Assembly: GCA_948762645.1 (NCBI GenBank) | Contig: CAQBRY010000099.1 | Location: 1 to 5,322 of the forward strand | Reading direction: 5' to 3' | Length of the DNA stretch: 5,322 nt | Origin: an uncultured Eubacteriales bacterium | Lineage (GTDB): Bacteria; Bacillota; Clostridia; Oscillospirales; Acutalibacteraceae | Part shown: positions 1-3,517 of the stretch, piece by piece | Layout: each line of letters starts with the position of its first letter | How positions within the stretch are numbered: the stretch's first letter is position 1 | The notes under the pieces: generated by a model | The model's database searches: none | The model's input: only the letters and a program-made list of their open reading frames with translations | What the model was told of the DNA's origin: nothing | Program-made: the position numbers and the translations under genes

Positions 1-670
1 AAAACCTACTCTGTTTCTAAATCTTTAAACATGATTTTTTATTCTCTTTATCTCTTTTCCTTTTGACATCTTTTGCCTTCTATCTATTTTTAGCTCTGCC
101 AGTTTTTCTTATCACCTCGACAATTTCATAATTATGCGAAACAGATGTGCATAATTATGAAATAACCCGATAAATGTAAAATAGATGCAATACTACCTAG
201 TATAATTACGAATTTGCATTTCTTAAGTTAATCTAATATAATATAAAATAAGTTAGTTTTAAAAAATGTATTGGTCGCATTTTTCCCCTTTCTTTATCTA
301 GGGTATTCCTAATAAAGCTCATAATCTTACAATTAAAATGTTGACATATATCTATTTTGGCAAATTTAAATTGTGTGGAAATATACAATAATAAAATATA
401 ATGCATTAACTTCATTATAAGAGATTTTAGCTTATATTAAATTAGCTACATTCGGTGGGAGTACCTCAAATATACATTTTCTAAAATGGAAAACAAAAAA
501 TAGATTTTTCTTATAGTATCGGTATTCATTTCCTAGTATTTCACCTAGAATATTTTTATTAGTAATTATACAATGAATATACTTTTTAAGAACTTTTTAT
601 TCGAGAATATGCCTAAAAACTTTAAAAACACACAATAAAATCAAAGCAAATAAAGCGAGGAATAAAATTT
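1..670. other. Gene-free AT-rich stretch upstream of the restriction-modification remnant
   Basis: No convincing coding region was found on either strand. A 60-codon minus-strand frame (233-415) has no Shine-Dalgarno sequence and low-complexity composition, and tiny minus-strand frames near 33-75 are too short to judge. A TTGACA at 63-68 with a poor -10 (TATTTT, 85-90, 16-bp spacing) and another TTGACA at 341-346 without a -10 are the only promoter-like words. The clear structure is the inverted repeat at 123-163. A smaller one, ATACTA-CC-TAGTAT (190-203), is nested inside ATGCAA (185-190) and TTGCAT (213-218). I could not identify a confident promoter for the methyltransferase. Confidence 0.6.
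123..163. repeat. Perfect 15-bp inverted repeat made of two CATAATTATG palindromes
   Basis: ATTTCATAATTATGC (123-137) is matched exactly by its reverse complement at 149-163 across an 11-bp spacer. Each arm contains the self-complementary 10-mer CATAATTATG (127-136 and 150-159), so the site is at once an inverted repeat and a pair of identical palindromes with centres 23 bp apart, about two helical turns. That geometry suits two protein dimers on one DNA face. A terminator is less likely because no T run follows either arm. No bound regulator is identifiable in the window. Confidence 0.75.
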
Positions 671-1536
671 ATGAAAATAATTAGTTTATTTTCTGGTTGT
701 GAAGGTTTAGACTTAGGATTTGAAAAAGCAGGATTTGATATTCCTGCTGCCAATCATGGTCAGAATCTGGATCTTTAAGAGGAATTAATGACGAAAGAGG
801 CAAACTTTTCTATGATTATATCAAAATATTGAGAAAAGTAAAGCCTAAATTTTTTTTCAGAGAATGTGAGTGGAATGCTTGCTTCCCGCAATTTTGATGC
901 AGTACAAAGCATTATTAAATTATTTGACGAGAGTGGTTATCATGTAAGTTCCAAATTATATCTTTAAGAGTCAGTTTTTTCCCGTTTGCCGTTGAACCGA
1001 TAGGAAACTTAAAATCGATATGCAAGTCTTTTCTAAATCCTATATAAAAAACTCTTTTTCGTTCTTCTGCAACTCCATAGTCTTTCGCATTTACAAGATC
1101 TAAAGTTACAGTTTACAGCCATCCCTTCAGAAGAAAAAATCGTCACAATCCCAAGGCAATTAATAATAATGAGTATTTTACAGGGGAGTATTCTCCAATA
1201 TTTATGAGCAGAAATAGAGTAAAATCACGGAATGAACAAGCATTTACAGTGCAGGTTTCCAGCAGACAATGTCAGTTGCATCCTCAAGCACCTAAGATGG
1301 TTAAATTTGATAAAAATGATTGTCGACTTATTAGGGGTAAAGAACACTTATATCGTTGTATGTCCGTAAGGGGAATCGCAAGAATTCAGGGACTCCCAGA
1401 CGATTTTAAATTTATATATTATTGTATAAACGATGCATATAAGATGATTGGTAATGCCGTCCCCGTAAATTTAGCTTATGAGATTGCTTTAGCAATAAAA
1501 AACATTTGGAGAACATATTATGAGTTCGAAGAGTAA
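671..1536 (+). pseudogene. Cytosine-C5 DNA methyltransferase, M.HaeIII-like (GGCC), multiply disrupted
   Basis: When intact, this family transfers a methyl group from AdoMet to C5 of a cytosine, in HaeIII relatives the inner C of GGCC, protecting host DNA from the partner nuclease. Motif I reads LFSGCEGLDLGFEKAGF (start ATG 671, SD-like GCGAGG at 655-660), with Glu where the FxGxG pattern wants Gly. The frame then jumps at 748-754 into CQSWSESGSLRG, directly after the PCQ catalytic loop. About 40-45 codons are missing compared with M.HaeIII as I remember it. A T8 tract (850-857) shifts the frame again before ENVSGMLASRN (motif VI). Bases 943-1110 are inverted and carry motif VIII on the minus strand. 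An A6 tract (1134-1139) shifts the frame once more. From 1138 on, the reading is intact (FMSRNRV, RQCQLHPQAP, MIGNAVPVNLAYEI), though motif IX has RGIAR where relatives, as I recall, have RECAR. Non-functional by any reading; the family assignment is strong. Confidence 0.93.
943..1110 (-). other. Inverted internal segment of the methyltransferase gene (motif VIII region)
   Basis: Read on the minus strand, this segment is one stop-free frame of about 55 codons. It begins VTLDLVNAKDYGVAEERKRV, continues FYIGFRKDLHIDFKFPIG and ends KKLTLKDIIWNL, which is the motif VIII (QxRKRVF) region that should follow ENVSGMLASRN. Reversing the segment in place joins CAT|GTA on the left and TTA-CA|G on the right, with no base gained or lost. 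The restored protein reads GYHVTLDLVN...DIIWNLQFTAIPSEEK, matching the order of family motifs. The ends carry a short inverted repeat: TGTAAGTT (943-950) and AAGTTACA (1103-1110), with 7 of 8 positions matching and TGTAA/TTACA perfect. The exact breakpoints cannot be placed within the repeat. Confidence 0.92.
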
Positions 1537-2370
1537 TAATCAAAGTATGGCATTTGAATATGCCTGTATTATAAAACTTGAAAATAGAATAAAAAATTAT
1601 AGACCCGTTAATATTGATTTCGTGTCAGTCGAAGCAGCAAAAAGAGCGTGGAATATACAGAATGAAAATCAAAAACAATTGTTTTTACAAGCAGCTGATG
1701 CTTTTATAAATACTCTATTTGAAGCTGAGCTATTGATTTTAGAATACGACGATAAAGATGACATTGTGACTTTTGCAATAAATAAAGATTCTGATGCAGA
1801 AGGCGGTGATGTTAGAGACATTATTATATTTAGAAATAGTATTAGCTGGAATATTGGTCTTTCTATGAAACATAATCACTTTGCAGCAAAGCATTCTCGA
1901 TTGTATAGAACGATAGATTTTGGAAATAAATGGTATAACCTGCCATGCAACATTTTTTATTGGAATGATATAACACCTATTTTTGATAATTTGAAATTAC
2001 TTAAGGAGAAAAAGATTGCATGGCGTGATGTGCAAAACAAGGAACAAGATGTTTATGTTCCTCTTTTAGTTGCCTTTATTACTGAATTATCAAGGGCATA
2101 TAAAACAGATTCTACTATTCCAAAGAAGTTAATATCTTATCTTTTAGGAATCTGTGATTTTTATAAAGTTGTAGCAGTTGATAAAAAACGTATAATAGAA
2201 TTCCAGCCTTTCAATCTTCGTGGAGAGTTAAATAAAAATGGGAAAAAACTAAAGCTACATTTTTAGTACCTATTGCCGAACTTCCTAATGAAATTATCAA
2301 TATACGTTTTAAGCCTAATTCTACGAGCACTGTTGAGCTTTATTATTATGTTTTCAAGGTACGATTTTAG
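1520..2370 (+). pseudogene. HaeIII-family type II restriction endonuclease, frameshifted and C-terminally shortened
   Basis: The partner nuclease of the methyltransferase; relatives cut GGCC. The ATG at 1520 overlaps the methyltransferase 3' end by 17 bp and has GGAGA at 1508-1512, seven bases upstream, so the two genes were translationally coupled. The first frame gives 248 residues, with an N-terminal AAKRAWNIQNENQKQLFLQAA helix, GDVRDI (residues 95-100) and IGLSMKHNHFAAKHSRL (112-128), followed by a YLLG-DFYK segment. These are hallmarks of the HaeIII endonuclease family. The frame stops at 2264-2266. One extra A in the A6 tract at 2243-2248 would continue it as KATFLVPIAELPNEIINI and KPNSTSTVELYYY to a stop at 2368-2370. 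The total of about 282 residues is some 35 shorter than R.HaeIII as I recall it, lacking the final GW-FSFRIHNA-type segment. Where I recall relatives having WEIG near the active site, this copy has WNIG. Probably inactive. Confidence 0.9.
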
Positions 2371-2512
2371 GCTAAAAAGCATCATTAATCTTTTGTAAAA
2401 AAATTATGATTTTATTTCCCACATTCTATATTTTTGTGATATTATTTAACCATAGGGTAATATTTCCCTATAAAAATTAATTTTTTCACCTAAAACTTTT
2501 ATGTCGAATTCT
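2371..2512. other. Gene-free spacer between the restriction remnant and the convergent RNA loci
   Basis: Very AT-rich with stops in all frames. The only structure I see is the dyad at 2452-2471. The missing C-terminal coding sequence of the endonuclease is not recognisable here on either strand, so it was deleted or replaced rather than merely frameshifted. Confidence 0.55.
2452..2471. promoter_or_regulatory. 20-bp operator-like dyad, ATAGGG-T-AATATT-T-CCCTAT
   Basis: Nine of ten symmetry pairs match around a centre between 2461 and 2462, with only the T/T pair at 2458/2465 breaking it. A palindrome with no loop fits a dimeric protein-binding site better than an RNA hairpin. It sits 41 bp upstream of the -35 box of the plus-strand promoter at 2513-2541, so it could regulate that promoter. 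No regulator gene is in the window. Confidence 0.45.
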
Positions 2513-2541
2513 TTGACATTTTGTTTGTTAAGTGTTAAAAT
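2513..2541 (+). promoter_or_regulatory. Strong sigma-A-type promoter, plus strand
   Basis: TTGACA (2513-2518), a 17-bp spacer and TAAAAT (2536-2541), with an extended -10 TGT directly in front (2533-2535). It matches consensus at 11 of 12 core positions. Expected start is near 2548. No coding region lies downstream before the hairpin at 2603-2648. Confidence 0.75.
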
Positions 2542-2547
2542 TATTAA

Positions 2548-2648
2548 TAAAGATTCATATTAAAAGTATGAGTTGATTCAAAATTTAATAGGTTTTTGAA
2601 AAAATCCAAATTTTTCAATCTTGCCGGAATGAAATTTGGATTATTTTT
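2548..2648 (+). ncRNA. Candidate small RNA of about 100 nt (plus strand of a convergent pair)
   Basis: A strong promoter is followed about 55 nt downstream by an intrinsic terminator, and no usable ORF lies between them: the one ATG (2569) is followed by a stop two codons later. The RNA would end in an 11-bp stem with an 18-nt loop and a U run. The opposite-strand promoter at 2696-2724 would produce a second RNA ending at the same palindrome, giving fully complementary 3' ends and loops. The existence of the RNA is inferred from signals only, and I do not recognise a family. Confidence 0.45.
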
Positions 2649-2659
2649 AACCCATTAAA
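2584..2659. repeat. 76-bp interrupted palindrome containing the shared terminator
   Basis: The outer arms TTTAATAGGTT (2584-2594) and AACCCATTAAA (2649-2659) match at 10 of 11 positions. The inner arms AATCCAAATTT (2603-2613) and AAATTTGGATT (2632-2642) match perfectly. The loop is 2614-2631 and contains CCGG. This could be a compact palindromic element as well as a terminator. I recognise no known repeat family. Confidence 0.65.
2599..2648. terminator. Bidirectional intrinsic terminator shared by two convergent promoters
   Basis: An 11-bp perfect stem (2603-2613 with 2632-2642) is followed on the plus strand by A and TTTTT (2644-2648), and on the minus strand by a U run from bases 2604-2599. 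It therefore suits both the plus-strand promoter at 2513 and the minus-strand promoter at 2724. It could also catch read-through from the restriction-modification remnant. Confidence 0.75.
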
Positions 2660-2689
2660 CGCTAAATTTCTCTCATAATTTTGATATTA
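2599..2689 (-). ncRNA. Candidate small RNA of about 90 nt (minus strand of a convergent pair)
   Basis: Inferred from the promoter at 2696-2724 and the shared terminator. The only ATG frames are four codons or fewer (MREI then stop; MG then stop), so it would be non-coding. It is complementary to the plus-strand candidate over roughly 2599-2648, including the 18-nt loop, which would allow loop-loop pairing. Nothing links it to a known RNA family. Confidence 0.4.
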
Positions 2690-2695
2690 ATTTTT

Positions 2696-2724
2696 ATTAT
2701 ACGCTACCAAATTTAATTTTTCAA
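2696..2724 (-). promoter_or_regulatory. Sigma-A-type promoter, minus strand
   Basis: On the minus strand TTGAAA (2724-2719), a 17-bp spacer and a perfect TATAAT (2701-2696), 11 of 12 core positions. The start is expected near 2689, driving transcription toward the shared terminator at 2599-2642. Confidence 0.65.
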
Positions 2725-2793
2725 TAATAATATTAAAAAGCTATTAACATGAATCGTAGAAAAATCAATAATATTTTTAGTATATTTTGGTAA

Positions 2794-2823
2794 TTGACTA
2801 TTTAAGGTGTTTTTGAGTATAAT
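2794..2823 (+). promoter_or_regulatory. Promoter of the putative antitoxin RNA
   Basis: TTGACT (2794-2799), an 18-bp spacer and TATAAT (2818-2823). The start is expected near 2830, inside or just after the AAAGGTAGTA repeat (2824-2833) that also follows the facing minus-strand -10 box. Confidence 0.75.
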
Positions 2824-2829
2824 AAAGGT

Positions 2830-2913
2830 AGTAAAGACTTTTGGTTTAGTCTTTATGGATTATTAAAATTACGATTGAATTAGTAGCCTTCACGGTAGGC
2901 TGCTTTTTCTTTT
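2830..2913 (+). ncRNA. Putative type I antitoxin RNA, about 80 nt, antisense to the small peptide mRNA
   Basis: The boundaries come from the TTGACT-18-TATAAT promoter and an intrinsic terminator 55-60 nt downstream. Its only ATG frame is MDY then stop. It is fully complementary to the 3' two-thirds of the minus-strand peptide gene (2846-2959). It begins with a hairpin whose loop is UUUGGUUU (2840-2847) and ends with the terminator hairpin, whose loop would pair with the mRNA. Convergent, 3'-overlapping RNAs are the arrangement of type I systems such as par of pAD1, TxpA/RatA and BsrG/SR4. Function here is inferred from layout. Confidence 0.6.
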
Positions 2914-2959
2914 GTAATTTTTTTAAAATCCACTTAAAGATTTTACCAAGCGCCTTCAT
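2846..2959 (-). CDS. Putative type I toxin: 37-residue lysine-rich peptide
   Basis: The peptide begins MKALGKIFKWILKKLQKKK, continues QPTVKATN and ends SIVILIIHKD. The first 19 residues would form a cationic amphipathic helix (hydrophobic L, I, F, W, I, L against Lys), and a short hydrophobic patch lies at SIVILII. It contains ten Lys and a single Asp. The start is set by GGAGGTGAT (2972-2964), with GGAGG ending eight bases before ATG 2959; the in-frame ATG at 2965 is too close to the SD. It has its own promoter (3048-3043) and a leader of about 75 nt. The stop codon falls in the inverted repeat at 2846-2858, and the antisense RNA covers the C-terminal half. I recognise no named toxin family. 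A membrane-acting toxin is inferred from size, charge and the antisense RNA; an antimicrobial-like peptide or spurious ORF remains possible. Confidence 0.6.
   Translation of the reverse strand: MKALGKIFKWILKKLQKKKQPTVKATNSIVILIIHKD
2883..2913 (+). terminator. Intrinsic terminator of the putative antitoxin RNA
   Basis: A stem of seven pairs, GTAGCCT (2883-2889) with AGGCTGC (2897-2903), one of them G-U, closes a 7-nt loop. It is followed by TTTTTCTTTT (2904-2913). The minus strand has no U run after the hairpin, so termination is one-way here and the peptide mRNA reads through it. Confidence 0.85.
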
Positions 2960-3042
2960 AAACATCACCTCCACTCGATACTCAATTTCCAGTTTGTCGG
3001 GTGGGGTATGCCATAAAGACTAAGCCTCTACTACCTTTTTCT

Positions 3043-3051
3043 ATTATACCA
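3043..3051 (-). promoter_or_regulatory. Extended -10 promoter of the small peptide mRNA
   Basis: On the minus strand, TGG followed by a perfect TATAAT (3048-3043) makes an extended -10 element. The -35 position (3071-3066, TTTTAT) is poor, so this promoter is likely weaker than the facing antisense promoter, as expected for toxin mRNAs. Start is expected near 3036, at AAAGGTAGTA. Confidence 0.65.
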
Positions 3052-3052
3052 T

Positions 3053-3085
3053 AAAAAAAGCCGGTATAAAATATACTGACTTTTT
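3053..3085. terminator. Bidirectional terminator insulating the peptide promoter
   Basis: AAAAAGCCGGTATA (3055-3068) pairs with TATACTGACTTTTT (3072-3085) across a 3-nt loop, with one mismatch and one G-U pair in either orientation. U runs are present on both strands (3081-3085 plus, 3059-3053 minus). Minus-strand transcription from the phage genes or the promoter at 3132-3160 would end here, five bases before the TATAAT of the peptide gene. Confidence 0.75.
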
Positions 3086-3131
3086 AGGCGATATAATTTA
3101 TTTAATTTTATATAATATTGGAACGCTTTTT

Positions 3132-3160
3132 ATTATCGCAAATACATTATTGTATGTCAA
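3132..3160 (-). promoter_or_regulatory. Sigma-A-type promoter, minus strand, with no gene behind it
   Basis: On the minus strand a perfect TTGACA (3160-3155), a 17-bp spacer and GATAAT (3137-3132). The start is expected near 3125. Transcription would meet the terminator at 3085-3053 after about 70 nt without an ORF. The -35 box lies in the left arm of the inverted repeat at 3149-3186. Confidence 0.6.
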
Positions 3161-3186
3161 ATATTTTAATTTTTTTGACATACAAT
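3149..3186. repeat. 13-bp perfect inverted repeat, possible plus-strand terminator or operator
   Basis: ATTGTATGTCAAA (3149-3161) is matched exactly by TTTGACATACAAT (3174-3186) across a 12-nt loop. On the plus strand a T run (3186-3191) follows, as in an intrinsic terminator, though no plus-strand gene lies upstream. The left arm contains the -35 box of the minus-strand promoter at 3132-3160, so a protein binding the repeat could block that promoter. Confidence 0.7.
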
Positions 3187-3213
3187 TTTTTATATTTCTT
3201 AGTTTGTCAATTT

Positions 3214-3249
3214 AAAAACCGCCTTGAATTTATATAACTTCAAAGCGGT
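3214..3249 (-). terminator. Intrinsic terminator after the 50-residue phage-end gene
   Basis: On the minus strand ACCGCTTTGAA (3249-3239) pairs with TTCAAGGCGGT (3228-3218), 11 bp with one U-G pair, across a 10-nt loop. UUUUU follows from bases 3218-3214. It lies 20 bp past the stop codon of the 3270-3422 gene and closes the minus-strand phage operon. Confidence 0.85.
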
Positions 3250-3269
3250 CTTTATTATTTCCGGTAAAC

Positions 3270-3422
3270 TTAACTTTTGATATTTGAGTAATTTTTTAAA
3301 TCTATATTTTCCTCATCAAATTTATATTTTTCCTTAATCCTTGCAATTTCTTCATAAGACATTTGTGCGACCATTCTTTCTAAAATTTCTCCCACCCTGG
3401 AAAAACAATCCGATAAATTCAT
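3270..3422 (-). CDS. Hypothetical protein, 50 residues, at the end of the phage operon
   Basis: The sequence starts MNLSDCFSRVGEILERMVAQ, continues MSYEEIARIKEKYKFDEENI and ends DLKNYSNIKS. It is soluble, charged and predicted helical over most of residues 1-38, with no membrane segment, so it is not a holin. The ATG at 3422 has AAAGGAAG upstream at 9-bp spacing, and a good terminator follows the stop codon, which together support a real gene. It lies 95 bp downstream of the tail gene on the same strand. I do not recognise the family. The Ser-Tyr-Glu-Glu-Ile helix resembles many short helical phage proteins but gives no specific function. Confidence 0.75.
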   Translation of the reverse strand: MNLSDCFSRVGEILERMVAQMSYEEIARIKEKYKFDEENIDLKNYSNIKS

Positions 3423-3517
3423 GTTTTTTTACTTCCTTTCAAAGTCAAACCATAATGGATACCAATAAATTTACATTATGTGTAAGTAGATTGTAAATAC
3501 AAATTAAATACTAAATT

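Larger units (their letters stand above)
2824..3038. repeat. Inverted repeats marking the 5' ends of two convergent transcripts
   Basis: AAAGGTAGTA (2824-2833) is inverted at 3029-3038, and TTAGTCTTTATGG (2846-2858) is inverted at 3011-3023, both perfect and in the same order. Both convergent RNAs therefore start with nearly identical leaders. The left copy has an extra internal hairpin, AAAGACT (2833-2839) with AGTCTTT (2848-2854). The right-hand leader is complementary to the 3' end of its own transcript at 2846-2858. Confidence 0.85.

Noticed and set aside
10..75. Tiny minus-strand frames (MSKGKEIKRIKNHV and MFKDLETE) with a GAAGG upstream
   Set aside because: Fourteen and eight codons only, in different frames; too short to separate from chance or from debris of a lost gene.
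233..415. 60-residue minus-strand frame, with an internal ATG preceded by AAAGGGG
   Set aside because: No SD at the first ATG, low-complexity AT-driven composition and no recognisable motif. The internal start would give only 15 residues.
1204..1536. Independent 110-residue gene starting at ATG 1204
   Set aside because: It is the 3' part of the methyltransferase: the conserved reading continues upstream of that ATG (NNNEYFTGEYSPIF), and the ATG is an internal Met of FMSRNRV with no SD.
2316..2331. AATTCTACGAGCA shared with the tail gene near 5250-5262 (reverse strand)
   Set aside because: Both encode Asn-Ser-Thr-Ser-type residues in unrelated proteins; 13 bases of identity without flanking similarity looks like chance.
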